In this document: in pieces, positions 17,224-26,246 of the stretch
Position numbering within the stretch: position 1 is the first letter of the stretch
How the letters are laid out: the number at the start of each line of letters is the position of its first letter
Assembly (NCBI RefSeq): GCF_018141445.1
Contig: NZ_CP058649.1
Span: forward strand, 1,507,001-1,571,000
DNA: 64,000 nt
Origin: Vallitalea pronyensis
GTDB lineage: Bacteria; Bacillota; Clostridia; Lachnospirales; Vallitaleaceae
Direction: 5' to 3'
Program-made: the position numbers and the translations under genes
Notes under the pieces: model-generated
Database searches by the model: none
Seen by the model: the letters and a program-made list of their open reading frames with translations, nothing else
Told to the model about the DNA's origin: nothing

Positions 17224-18333
17224 ATGAGAGATAGGATATATATTTCATCACCAGACATGAGCTATGAAGGGTACGAAATGGCCTATATCAAGGAGGCTTT
17301 TGATACCAATTGGATTGCACCTCTTGGTATGAACGTGGATGGATTTGAACTAGAGTTAGCAAAAAAAGTAGGCATTAGTTCAGCTGTAGCTCTATCAGCA
17401 GGAACAGCCGCTATACACATGGCACTTCGAGCTGTGAATGTTGAAGAAGGTGATATTGTTTTTTGTCAAGACTTAACATTTTCTGCAACAGTTAATCCCA
17501 TTATTTATCAGCATGCCACACCTGTTTTTATTGACAGTGATCATAAAACTTGGAACATGTGTCCTGAAGCTTTGGAAAAGGCATTTGAACAATACACACC
17601 AAAAGCAGTGATCGTGGTCCATTTATATGGTTTATCAGCAGATCTAGATAAAATAATGGCAATTTGCAAGAAGCATAACGTACCGCTTATTGAAGATGCT
17701 GCTGAAAGCCTAGGCTCAAAATATAAAGGTCGGTATACAGGTACACTGGGCGATTACGGCATCTATTCCTTTAACGGAAATAAGATTATTACCACATCGG
17801 GTGGGGGGATGCTTGTTTCTAATGATGAAGAGCGTATTGCCAAGGTAAGGTTTTGGGCAACGCAATCAAGAGATCAAGCAAGACACTATCAGCATAGTGA
17901 ACTTGGCTTTAATTATAGAATGAGTAATATCGTAGCAGGCATTGGAAGAGGTCAGCTTAAGGTATTAGAGCGTAGAATAACAAAAAAAAGGTACATCAAT
18001 GCTTATTATGAGAATGCATTTCACGACATGGAAGATATCAGCATGATGCCTATTAATCCATGGGATGAACCTAATTATTGGTTAAGTTGTATCACCGTAC
18101 AAGGTAAAGTAAAACCAATGGACATTATGGAGGCATTGGAAGAAAAAAACATTGAATGTCGGCCCATCTGGAAACCCATGCATATGCAGCCATTTTTTGA
18201 AAAATATCATTATGTTGGTGATGGCGTTTCCAAAGAAATCTATGAAAGTGGTGTTTGTTTACCCAGTGATTCAAAGATGACCGACAAAGCCTTGTTCACT
18301 GTGGTCAATACAATCAAAGAATTGTGGTGTTAA
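17224..18333 (+). CDS. DegT/DnrJ/EryC1 sugar aminotransferase (PglE-like)
   Basis: A 369-residue PLP aminotransferase. The catalytic lysine sits in SFNGNKIITTSGGGML near residue 186, the form seen in PglE-type enzymes that aminate UDP-4-keto-6-deoxy-GlcNAc; LIEDAAESLGS near 156 is the PLP-contact strand. With the 4,6-dehydratase at 30822 and the PglD-like acetyltransferase at 22157 it completes a likely UDP-N,N'-diacetylbacillosamine route. First gene of the operon, ATG after AAGGGAG. Confidence 0.9.
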   Translation: MRDRIYISSPDMSYEGYEMAYIKEAFDTNWIAPLGMNVDGFELELAKKVGISSAVALSAGTAAIHMALRAVNVEEGDIVFCQDLTFSATVNPIIYQHATPVFIDSDHKTWNMCPEALEKAFEQYTPKAVIVVHLYGLSADLDKIMAICKKHNVPLIEDAAESLGSKYKGRYTGTLGDYGIYSFNGNKIITTSGGGMLVSNDEERIAKVRFWATQSRDQARHYQHSELGFNYRMSNIVAGIGRGQLKVLERRITKKRYINAYYENAFHDMEDISMMPINPWDEPNYWLSCITVQGKVKPMDIMEALEEKNIECRPIWKPMHMQPFFEKYHYVGDGVSKEIYESGVCLPSDSKMTDKALFTVVNTIKELWC

Positions 18334-18334
18334 G

Positions 18335-18976
18335 ATGAAAGTGTATATGAGATTCATAAAAAGACCGATGGATTTTATATTGTCCTTATTAGCACTTACG
18401 ATACTATCACCATTCTTGGTTATTCTAGCTGCTTTGGTGAGATGTAAACTAGGTAGTCCAGTAATTTTTAAACAACAACGCCCAGGGCTAAATGAAAAAA
18501 TTTTCACGTTATATAAGTTCAGAACCATGACAGATGCGCGAGATGAGCAGGGCGAATTATTACCAGATCATATGCGATTGACAAAGTTTGGAAAGACCCT
18601 AAGAGCCACATCTTTGGATGAACTACCAGAGCTTTTTAATATTTTAAAAGGTGATATGTCCATCATCGGCCCTAGGCCTTTGCTTGTGAAATATTTACCA
18701 CATTATAACTCACAACAAAAAAGACGTCATAACGTAAGACCTGGATTATCTGGACTAGCCCAAATCAATGGCAGAAATACCATTAGCTGGGAGGAAAAAT
18801 TCAAATTAGATGTGCAGTATGTGGATGGCTTAAGCTTTGTTATGGATTGGAAAATCATTTTTTTCACCCTGTATAAAGTTTTCAAGAGATCTGGTATCAA
18901 CACCTTATCAGATGAGATGATGCCCAGTTTTGAAGGTAGTGAGCAGAAGCAATTAGGAGCACGTGATGCCAGTTAA
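18335..18976 (+). CDS. Priming phosphoglycosyl transferase (PglC-like)
   Basis: A 213-residue monotopic phosphoglycosyl transferase that would attach the first sugar phosphate to undecaprenyl phosphate. An N-terminal membrane helix (about residues 9-33) is followed by KFRTM near 65, the catalytic DE pair in SLDELPELFNILKGDMSIIGPRP (a split DELPEL motif near 92), and PGLSGLAQINGR near 134. The short length without extra membrane helices matches PglC rather than WbaP. It starts one base after the aminotransferase stop, and its 3' end overlaps the PHP gene. Confidence 0.92.
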   Translation: MKVYMRFIKRPMDFILSLLALTILSPFLVILAALVRCKLGSPVIFKQQRPGLNEKIFTLYKFRTMTDARDEQGELLPDHMRLTKFGKTLRATSLDELPELFNILKGDMSIIGPRPLLVKYLPHYNSQQKRRHNVRPGLSGLAQINGRNTISWEEKFKLDVQYVDGLSFVMDWKIIFFTLYKVFKRSGINTLSDEMMPSFEGSEQKQLGARDAS

Positions 18977-19754
18977 TTTGAAACGGTTTAATGATTTAAC
19001 AACAAAGGATTTTAACGTTGACTATCATCTGCATACGGATCAAACAGATGGTTTAGATACCATTGAAGAGATGATAAAAAAAGCAAGAGCTTACCATATA
19101 GCTGAGATCGCTTTCACAGAACATGTTCGAAAAGATACCATGTGGTTTGATGCATTTGCTGACAGGGTACGTGAATCAGCAGACCGCTACTCAGATATTA
19201 AGATATATGTAGGCTGTGAAACAAAAGTTTTGGATAGAAAAGGGAACCTGGATGTATCGGATAAGGTTCTTTATCGAAGCGATATTGTATTAGGGAGTGT
19301 ACATAGAATACCAAATGGAAAAGGAGGATTTTTTGATTTTGCTACATTAACACCACAGGCATTAGCATCTATTGAATTGGAATTGGCAATCAAGATGTTA
19401 GAAAAATCGCCTATCGATGTATTGGCCCATCCAGGGGGTATGTATTCATCAAGGTATGGAGGATATCCTATTGGGTATTTAAAAGAGATGATGATAACAG
19501 CCAATGCTTATGACAAAGCGATTGAACTGAATTCAAAGTACATAAAGAATACTTTTGATTTCATGAGAGTCTGTGGCGAAATAAATCCTAAAATATCAAT
19601 AGGATCAGATGCTCATCAAGCAGAAAATATTGGGAGTTGCACGAAGCTAATTAGTCAATTATACAATTGGGGTAAAAAGGAGAGTGTATACAATGAAAAT
19701 ATTAGTAACAGGTGCAGGAGCAGTTTTGGGACAAGCAATCATAAAATCACTTAA
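18966..19754 (+). CDS. PHP-domain metal-dependent phosphoesterase
   Basis: About 262 residues. PHP motifs are visible: DYHLHTDQTDG near residue 18, FTEHVRKD near 49, a VGCETKV strand near 82, VLAHPGG near 155 and GSDAHQAENIG near 215. It resembles HisK-like histidinol phosphatases, but the position suggests a phosphatase for a sugar or lipid phosphate, or a tyrosine phosphatase opposing the BY-kinase. An adjacent GTG at 18963 could also start it. The last ~20 codons overlap the next gene by 62 bp, which is long for this operon. Confidence 0.82.
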   Translation: MPVNLKRFNDLTTKDFNVDYHLHTDQTDGLDTIEEMIKKARAYHIAEIAFTEHVRKDTMWFDAFADRVRESADRYSDIKIYVGCETKVLDRKGNLDVSDKVLYRSDIVLGSVHRIPNGKGGFFDFATLTPQALASIELELAIKMLEKSPIDVLAHPGGMYSSRYGGYPIGYLKEMMITANAYDKAIELNSKYIKNTFDFMRVCGEINPKISIGSDAHQAENIGSCTKLISQLYNWGKKESVYNENISNRCRSSFGTSNHKIT

Positions 19755-20676
19755 AAGTTCACACATTGATTTAACGATAGTAGCAGTTGACCCTAGTCCA
19801 CTGGCAGTAGGTCTGTATTGGGCCGATAAACACTATTTAGTACCAATGGCTGTGGAACCTAGGTATATGGATGAAGTTTATAAAATATTACAAATAGAAA
19901 AACCAGATGTCTTATTCATTGGGACAGACGTGGAATTATTGATATACGCTCAATACAAGAAAGAAATAGAAAGGACCTTTGGAACAAAAGTTATTGTAAG
20001 CGATACATCCGTTATTGAAATTGCAGATGATAAATGGCTTACGTACAATTTTCTAAAGAATAATGGGCTAGACTATCCTGAATCTTGTTTACCAGGTGGT
20101 GAAATAGAGCTTGTCAAAAAAGTTGGATTTCCCTTGATTGTCAAGCCCAGAGTTGGTGCTAGAGCGGTATCGGTGAAAAAGGTCAATACGATAAAAGCCT
20201 TGGAGGCTGCCATTAAGGATGTTAAGAACCCCATCATTCAGGAGTGTGTGGGAACAGATGATAGTGAATATACAGCAGGTGTCCTTGTGTTTAATGACAT
20301 GGCTAAGTCCTCCATTATCATGAGAAGAGATTTACGTGATGGCAACACCTTTCGAGCCTATGCAGAACCTTATTCACCATTAAATAAATATGTTGAAAAA
20401 GTTGCTGAAAAGCTGAAACCCTACGGTCCAGTTAATTTACAGTTTAGAATTTCTGGAAGGAAAGTTAAAATATTTGAGATTAATAGCCGATTTTCTGGTA
20501 CAACCCATTTTCGAACATTATCCAATGTCAATGAGGTTGAAATGTGTCTCAATCATATTTTCTATCATAAAGACATTACACAGGTTATGATTAATCCATT
20601 AACGGTCCTTAGATACTATGACGAAATTATTATACCGAATAACCATTACATGACAAGAGTAAAGGGGGTTAGCTAA
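19693..20676 (+). CDS. ATP-grasp ligase (CarB/PylC-like)
   Basis: 327 residues. A Rossmann-like pre-ATP-grasp domain (ILVTGAGAVLGQAIIKSL, residues 3-20) is followed by an ATP-grasp fold with GFPLIVKPRVGARAVSV near 150 and the metal site FEINSRFSG near 260. The substrates are unknown; ligases of this type in glycan clusters typically join an amino acid or carboxylate to a sugar or nucleotide amine. The true start is ATG 19693, spaced from AAAGGAG; an in-frame GTG at 19684 is too close. The last base is shared with the next start. Confidence 0.82.
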   Translation: MKILVTGAGAVLGQAIIKSLKSSHIDLTIVAVDPSPLAVGLYWADKHYLVPMAVEPRYMDEVYKILQIEKPDVLFIGTDVELLIYAQYKKEIERTFGTKVIVSDTSVIEIADDKWLTYNFLKNNGLDYPESCLPGGEIELVKKVGFPLIVKPRVGARAVSVKKVNTIKALEAAIKDVKNPIIQECVGTDDSEYTAGVLVFNDMAKSSIIMRRDLRDGNTFRAYAEPYSPLNKYVEKVAEKLKPYGPVNLQFRISGRKVKIFEINSRFSGTTHFRTLSNVNEVEMCLNHIFYHKDITQVMINPLTVLRYYDEIIIPNNHYMTRVKGVS

Positions 20677-21365
20677 TGGAAAAAGAGTATGAAGAAATAG
20701 AGCTTAGAAAGCTCCTATCGGTCATACTGAAAAAATGGTGGATTATTGTTTTATGCCTTGTCGTTGGTACGGTAGCAACATATATCATCACAACCAAGTA
20801 CATACAGCCTGTCTATGAAGCAAGAACGTCTCTTTTCATCGGGAAGGAAAAGGGAGATATCGGAAGTATATCCATTGGTGATTTTCAGCTAAATAGTAAG
20901 TTAATTACAGATTATCGGGAGATAGCCAAGAGTCGCCTAGTCGCTACAGAGGTGATTACTAACCTTGGTTTAAACATGCCAATTAGTACCTTTCGATACA
21001 ATTTATCCATAAGTACAGTAAAAGATTCACGCCTATTTACCATTAAAGTAAAACATGCTAATGCCAAGGTAGCCACTGACGTAGCTAATGAGATTGCTAC
21101 TGTACTGGTGGAGAAAGTGGCTCAGATTATTGATGTCAAAAATGTGCAAGTCATTGATGAAGCCTTAGAACCAAGTGCACCTATTCAGTCCAATAAGAGG
21201 AAGAATATTGCCATAGCAGGTGCTCTAAGCATCATGGTTGGTCTACTCATCATTTTCATCATCCAGCTCTTTGACCATACAATGAAAAGCGAAGAAGATG
21301 TTGAACGACACCTTGGTCTAACGGTTATTGGTGTTATACCTAAATTCAAAGGAGGGGAACGATAG
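20676..21365 (+). CDS. Wzz-like chain-length determinant / BY-kinase modulator
   Basis: A 229-residue protein of the YveK/CapA type. A membrane helix at about residues 19-40 and another at about 176-198 bracket an extracellular Wzz domain. Its cytoplasmic tail would activate the kinase encoded next. ATG 20676 overlaps the preceding stop (TAATG), giving tight coupling. Confidence 0.92.
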   Translation: MEKEYEEIELRKLLSVILKKWWIIVLCLVVGTVATYIITTKYIQPVYEARTSLFIGKEKGDIGSISIGDFQLNSKLITDYREIAKSRLVATEVITNLGLNMPISTFRYNLSISTVKDSRLFTIKVKHANAKVATDVANEIATVLVEKVAQIIDVKNVQVIDEALEPSAPIQSNKRKNIAIAGALSIMVGLLIIFIIQLFDHTMKSEEDVERHLGLTVIGVIPKFKGGER

Positions 21366-21367
21366 CC

Positions 21368-22078
21368 ATGAATGATAATCTTATTACGTACAACGATTCC
21401 AAACACCAAGTATCGGAATCCTATCGCATGCTAAGGACTAATCTGCATTACCTTAATATTAATAAAAGATATAAAACCATTGTTGTCACCAGTTCCAATC
21501 CAGGAGAAGGGAAGACAACCACCTTAGCCAACTTAGCCCTCACCATATCACAAACAGGTAAACGTGTGCTGATTGTAGAATGTGACCTTAGAAAACCAAG
21601 AGTACATAAGATGTTTAATGTAAGCAATACCAAGGGTATCGTGAATGTGATTGTTGAAAGAGTGCCTGTTCAAGATGTGATTCAGAAGGTCAAAGAGTTA
21701 CCCAATATGGAGATCATGACAGCAGGACCTATACCACCGGATTCAACCGAATTATTAGAATCCAAAGTGATGAAAGAACTTATCGTTAATTTACGAGAGA
21801 CCTATGATACCATCTTGTTTGATACGCCACCTATATGCAGCGTAACAGATGCAGCCATTCTCTCAAGCCAGGTTGATGGCGTTATACTGGTTGTAGCTTC
21901 TGGAGAAACCAACATAGAATCCGTTCGATTAGCTAGGAAATTACTTGACAAAATACATGCCAACATACTGGGTGTTGTTTTATCCAAAGCTGATATGTCC
22001 AAGAATAGCAAATACTACTACCAATACTACCAATACGACAACCAAACGGAAATCAAGAAAAAAAGTATGCATCATTAA
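21368..22078 (+). CDS. CpsD/CapB-type bacterial tyrosine kinase
   Basis: A 236-residue cytoplasmic BY-kinase that partners the Wzz-like protein to control polysaccharide assembly. Walker A is SSNPGEGKTTTLANL near residue 42, Walker A' lies in VLIVECDLRKPR near 66, and Walker B in TILFDTPP near 146. The C-terminal tyrosine cluster KYYYQYYQYD (near 217) is the autophosphorylation tail. Start ATG after GGGGAACGATAGCC, two bases after the previous stop. Confidence 0.95.
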   Translation: MNDNLITYNDSKHQVSESYRMLRTNLHYLNINKRYKTIVVTSSNPGEGKTTTLANLALTISQTGKRVLIVECDLRKPRVHKMFNVSNTKGIVNVIVERVPVQDVIQKVKELPNMEIMTAGPIPPDSTELLESKVMKELIVNLRETYDTILFDTPPICSVTDAAILSSQVDGVILVVASGETNIESVRLARKLLDKIHANILGVVLSKADMSKNSKYYYQYYQYDNQTEIKKKSMHH

Positions 22079-22137
22079 AAAAAGATCGTCAAGATAAAAT
22101 GTCAAATGCTCATGAAGTATGAGGGAAAGGAGAAGAA

Positions 22138-22164
22138 ATGAGGGAAAAGCTAAGAAATGAGTGA
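22138..22164 (+). promoter_or_regulatory. Eight-codon upstream reading frame overlapping the acetyltransferase start
   Basis: ATG at 22138 has the stronger ribosome binding site (AAAGGAG at 22127-22133) and reads eight codons to TGA at 22162-22164, overlapping the ATG at 22157 of the next gene. The block GGGAAAGGAGAAGAAATGAG is followed by GGGAAAAGCTAAGAAATGAG, so it looks like a local duplication of a start region. It may couple or attenuate translation. Confidence 0.55.
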
Positions 22165-22780
22165 TAAGTTATTAATTTTTGGTGCTGGTGGTCACGCAAA
22201 AGTCGTGGCAGATATCGCTTTAAAGATGGATAGATGGAAAGAGATTGCCTTTTTAGATGACCAAGAGAATACTAAAAAACCCATGGGATTACATGTCCTT
22301 GGGACGATAAAGGATTACCACACATACATAGAAGACTATGACATTTTTGTTGCTATCGGTAATAATAAAACCAGAAAAAACATCATGATGACGCTGCAAT
22401 CAGAAGGTGTCAGCATGCCGACACTTATACATCCCAGAGCGGTTATAGGCAAGCAGGTTATATTAGCTTGTGGGACAGTAGTCATGGGGGGCGTCGTGAT
22501 TAATTGTTGTACAAAAATAGGGCATGGCTGCATCATTAATACGGGAGCTACAATCGACCATGACAGTGTTCTAGATGATTATGTACATGTATCACCAGGG
22601 GTACACATATCCGGTACCGTACATATTGGGGAAGGCACATGGTTAGGTACTGGAAGTGTGGTGATCAATAATATCATCATTACCAGTGGTTGCAAAGTTG
22701 GTGCAGGCGCTGTAGTGGTTAAGGACATTCATAAGTCGGGAACTTATGTAGGGACACCGGTGAGGAGAGTAGAGGGATGA
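22157..22780 (+). CDS. Left-handed beta-helix sugar N-acetyltransferase (PglD/NeuD-like)
   Basis: 207 residues. An N-terminal Rossmann-like UDP-sugar-binding region (LLIFGAGGHAKVVADIA, about residues 4-20) is followed by hexapeptide repeats (from about residue 95). These are the two parts of PglD, which acetylates UDP-4-amino-sugars to UDP-diacetylbacillosamine, and of NeuD. The catalytic His is probably in GATIDHDSVLDD near 133. Its stop overlaps the next start. Confidence 0.9.
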   Translation: MSDKLLIFGAGGHAKVVADIALKMDRWKEIAFLDDQENTKKPMGLHVLGTIKDYHTYIEDYDIFVAIGNNKTRKNIMMTLQSEGVSMPTLIHPRAVIGKQVILACGTVVMGGVVINCCTKIGHGCIINTGATIDHDSVLDDYVHVSPGVHISGTVHIGEGTWLGTGSVVINNIIITSGCKVGAGAVVVKDIHKSGTYVGTPVRRVEG

Positions 22781-23871
22781 CAATACTTGTTCTAGCAAAT
22801 TTTGGTATGGGTCTTTTCAAGTTTAGAAAGGAACTGCTTGAGGCATTGATCAATGAACGTCATGAGGTATACCTATCACTTCCCCATGATGACTATGTCT
22901 CAGCGTTAGAAAAAATAGGTTGTAAATGTGTCAAAACCCCTGTGGATAGAAGGGGAACTAACCCCCTTAAGGATGTAAGACTATTGTTGAAGTACATACA
23001 TTTGATAAGACGTATTCAACCAGATGTTGTACTGACTTATACCATTAAGCCCAATGTTTATGGGGGTATAGCATGCAGGATAACCCATAAAAAGTACATA
23101 ACAAACATTACAGGCCTTGGTACATCCGTGGAAAATAAAGGTTTCATACAAAAATTATCACTTGCGTTATATAAAATAGGTCTCAAAAAAGCATCCTGCA
23201 TTTTTTTCCAAAATGAACCCAATAAACAATTGTTTATGGATAGAAAGATGATTAAAAGTAAGACAAGATTAATTCCTGGTTCAGGTGTGAATGTGTCACA
23301 GTATGGGTTTGAACCTTATCCTGAAGATAAAGAAAAGATTAACTTCTTGTTTATAGGGCGTATGATGAAAGCTAAAGGTATTGATGAATTATTGGAAGCG
23401 GCTAAACTAGTCAAGATGCAGTATGCACATGTGCATTTTGATTTAGTTGGTGGTAGTGAAGAGGATTATTTTCAGCAATTAGTGGAACATGAAATCTTAG
23501 GTATCATTACATACCATGGCCAACAAAAAGATGTTAAGCCCTTTATCAAACGTGCTCATGCCATCATACTGCCGTCACACCATGAAGGAATGGCCAATGT
23601 CTTACTGGAATCCGCATCATCAGGACGACCTGTATTGGCTTCAAACGTTACTGGCTGTATAGAAACCTTTGATGATGCTATCAGCGGTATAAGCTTTGAA
23701 GCCAAACGGGTTGATTGTTTAGTAGAAGCCATGGTGACATTTATTAAGAAACCTTATGAACAAAAAAAAGCCATGGGAATAGCTGGTCGTCGAAAAATGG
23801 AAAAAGTGTTTGATCGAAGGATTGTAATGAATGCTTACCTTGAAGAAATAGATAATTGTAAGGAGAATTGA
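22777..23871 (+). CDS. Glycosyltransferase family 4 (PglA-like)
   Basis: A 364-residue GT-B glycosyltransferase. The donor site has LFIGRMMKAKGIDELLEAAK near residue 190 and the family EX7E region HHEGMANVLLESASSGRPVL near 268. The N-terminal start (ILVLANFGMGLFKFRKELLE) resembles PglA-type enzymes that add a HexNAc to undecaprenyl-linked bacillosamine, making it the plausible second-sugar transferase here. It overlaps the previous gene by four bases. Confidence 0.9.
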   Translation: MTILVLANFGMGLFKFRKELLEALINERHEVYLSLPHDDYVSALEKIGCKCVKTPVDRRGTNPLKDVRLLLKYIHLIRRIQPDVVLTYTIKPNVYGGIACRITHKKYITNITGLGTSVENKGFIQKLSLALYKIGLKKASCIFFQNEPNKQLFMDRKMIKSKTRLIPGSGVNVSQYGFEPYPEDKEKINFLFIGRMMKAKGIDELLEAAKLVKMQYAHVHFDLVGGSEEDYFQQLVEHEILGIITYHGQQKDVKPFIKRAHAIILPSHHEGMANVLLESASSGRPVLASNVTGCIETFDDAISGISFEAKRVDCLVEAMVTFIKKPYEQKKAMGIAGRRKMEKVFDRRIVMNAYLEEIDNCKEN

Positions 23872-23874
23872 TAT

Positions 23875-25251
23875 ATGCGTATAGACAATGCTATCAAATC
23901 AAAAGAAGAAAAAATATCCGTTGTAGGCTTAGGTTATGTTGGCATGCCACTAGCCATTGCTTTTGCTAAAAAAGCTCATGTAGTAGGCTTTGACATCTGT
24001 GAATCGAAAGTGAAAAAATACTTACAGGGAACAGATGTGACAAAAGAAGTTGGGGATCAAGCCATTAGGGAAACAACAGCTCTATTCACATGGGAAGAGA
24101 AATATCTGAGAGACTGTAAATTTCATATTATAGCTGTACCAACACCCATTAATAAGGATAAAACCCCTAATCTTAGACCTGTTATGGGAGCCAGTAGAAC
24201 CGTTGGGAGAAATCTAACGCAAGGTTCCATTGTGGTGTTTGAATCCACTGTTTTCCCAGGCGTTACTGAAGACATATGTGTGCCCATTATCGAAGCGGAA
24301 TCTGGGCTTACATGCGGTGTTGATTTCAAAGTAGGTTACTCACCAGAAAGAATTAATCCAGGGGATAAAGTACATCGGTTAGAAACCATTATAAAAGTTG
24401 TATCCGGTATGGATAAAGCATCACTAGAGGTAATTGCCAATGTGTATGAGATGGTTATTGAAGCTGGTGTCCATCGCGCCGAAAGTATAAAAGTTGCAGA
24501 AGCTGCTAAAGTGATAGAAAACGCTCAAAGGGATATCAACATTGCTTTCATGAATGAACTCTCCATTATCTTCAATAAAATGGGCATTGATACCAAATCG
24601 GTTCTTAAGGCTTCAGGAACAAAATGGAATTTCCTTAATTTTATCCCGGGTTTAGTAGGAGGCCATTGTATAGGCGTTGATCCCTATTATCTAACGTACA
24701 AAGCTGAAGAAATGGGTTACCATTCTCAAATTATATTGTCAGGAAGAAAAATCAACGATGACATGGGCAAATATATTGTTGAACAAACAGTCAAGATGCT
24801 GATAAAAGCAGATAAACAAATAAAAGGTTCAAAAGTAGCCATATTCGGTGTGACATTTAAAGAAAACTGTCCGGACGTGAGAAATACAAAAGTAGTGGAT
24901 GTCATTAACGAGTTAAGAAAATATGGTATTGATGTGAAGGTTGTCGACCCCATAGCTGATAAAGAAGATTTGTGGCATGAATATCGTATTCATCCCTGTC
25001 CCATGGATGAAATTAAGGACATGGATGCACTGATTTTTGCTGTTCCTCATGAAGCATTTAAAGCCATCAAAATAGAAAATACCCTTAAAATGTATCGCAC
25101 CACAAGGGAACACGACTCCCAGCTAATGGATGAAGTAGCCATAACCTCTGAGACAACTTCTCCTCCTTATAATCCAGTCCTAATTGATGTAAAAGGCATA
25201 TTTGATAAAGAAGAAGTTGAAAACATGAATGTTGTGTATTGGAGATTGTAA
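23875..25251 (+). CDS. UDP-N-acetylhexosamine 6-dehydrogenase (WbpA/TviB-type)
   Basis: A 458-residue nucleotide-sugar dehydrogenase, oxidising C6 of a UDP-HexNAc to a uronic acid with two NAD+. NAD site VVGLGYVGMPLAIAFA near residue 16; catalytic Cys in GLVGGHCIGVDPYYLTYKAE near 258; C-terminal substrate domain with GVTFKENCPDVRNTK near 323. Followed three bases later by a UDP-sugar epimerase, the usual UDP-GlcNAc to UDP-GalNAcA pair. Confidence 0.93.
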   Translation: MRIDNAIKSKEEKISVVGLGYVGMPLAIAFAKKAHVVGFDICESKVKKYLQGTDVTKEVGDQAIRETTALFTWEEKYLRDCKFHIIAVPTPINKDKTPNLRPVMGASRTVGRNLTQGSIVVFESTVFPGVTEDICVPIIEAESGLTCGVDFKVGYSPERINPGDKVHRLETIIKVVSGMDKASLEVIANVYEMVIEAGVHRAESIKVAEAAKVIENAQRDINIAFMNELSIIFNKMGIDTKSVLKASGTKWNFLNFIPGLVGGHCIGVDPYYLTYKAEEMGYHSQIILSGRKINDDMGKYIVEQTVKMLIKADKQIKGSKVAIFGVTFKENCPDVRNTKVVDVINELRKYGIDVKVVDPIADKEDLWHEYRIHPCPMDEIKDMDALIFAVPHEAFKAIKIENTLKMYRTTREHDSQLMDEVAITSETTSPPYNPVLIDVKGIFDKEEVENMNVVYWRL

Positions 25252-25253
25252 GT

Positions 25254-26228
25254 ATGGGATATAACACGATTAATTTTCCAGAAGGAACAACTTTTTTAGT
25301 CACAGGTGCAGCAGGTTTTATTGGTTCCAACTTAGTGGAGACCATACTAAAGTTAGGTTATCAAGTGAGAGGTCTTGATAATTATGCAACAGGTAAAAAA
25401 CAACATGTAGCAGCATTTATGGATCATCCCAACTATGACTTTATTGAAGGTGATATAAGGGATTATGAGGTCTGTTTACAGGCATCAAGTGGGGTTGATT
25501 ATATTCTGCATCAAGCGGCACTTGGCTCCGTACCAAGGTCAATGAAGGAGCCTCTAATCTATGAAAGTAATAATATCCAAGGAACATCCCATATGATGGA
25601 AGCGGCTAGAAGGGCAGGCGTTAAAAGATTTGTCTATGCATCCTCCTCATCTGTTTATGGTGATTCTTCCACACTGCCAAAAAAAGAAGGACAAGAAGGT
25701 GATGTCTTATCACCTTATGCATTGACCAAGAAGGTGAACGAACAGTATGGGAAACTTTACACAGAAGTCTATGGGTTAGGCTGTATTGGCCTTCGTTATT
25801 TCAATGTGTATGGAAGACGACAAGATCCAGATTCCCAATACGCAGCAGTCATCCCGAAATTTGTGAAAGCGCTCTATTCTGGGGAACAAGTTGACATACA
25901 TGGTGATGGTGAGCAGTCAAGAGACTTTACGTACATCGACAATGTTATAGAAGCCAACTTAAAATCCTGTTTGGCAAGTCAAGAAGCATGTGGAAAGAGT
26001 TACAACATTGCTTATGGTCAGTGTTGTACCATCAATCAGATGTACAAGCTGATGTGTAAGCAGTTAGGTATCCTATCCAGTCCTCAATATGTTGAAGAAA
26101 GAGAAGGGGACATCAAGTATAGTTTAGCAGATATATCAGAAGCCAGCAAATGTATAGGCTATCATCCAGATTGGAATTTTACGAAAGGATTTGTAGAAGC
26201 CGTCAATTGGTATCGAGATAATATCTAG
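25254..26228 (+). CDS. UDP-N-acetylhexosamine 4-epimerase (WbpP/TviC-like)
   Basis: A 324-residue extended short-chain dehydrogenase. NAD motif TGAAGFIGSNLVE near residue 15; active-site S in ASSSSVYGD and YxxxK in YALTK, near 131-160. It probably interconverts the C4 configuration of UDP-GlcNAc or UDP-GlcNAcA, giving the galacto form. ATG 25254 is used, with GGAG nine bases upstream inside the end of the previous gene; the in-frame TTG at 25239 overlaps that gene and is unlikely. Confidence 0.9.
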   Translation: MGYNTINFPEGTTFLVTGAAGFIGSNLVETILKLGYQVRGLDNYATGKKQHVAAFMDHPNYDFIEGDIRDYEVCLQASSGVDYILHQAALGSVPRSMKEPLIYESNNIQGTSHMMEAARRAGVKRFVYASSSSVYGDSSTLPKKEGQEGDVLSPYALTKKVNEQYGKLYTEVYGLGCIGLRYFNVYGRRQDPDSQYAAVIPKFVKALYSGEQVDIHGDGEQSRDFTYIDNVIEANLKSCLASQEACGKSYNIAYGQCCTINQMYKLMCKQLGILSSPQYVEEREGDIKYSLADISEASKCIGYHPDWNFTKGFVEAVNWYRDNI

Positions 26229-26246
26229 TGAAGGGAGGGATATGGA

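Noticed and set aside
18966..19754. Frameshift at the end of the PHP gene because of its 62-bp overlap with the next gene
   Set aside because: The conserved PHP motifs end well before the overlap, so a slightly extended C-terminus is the simpler explanation.
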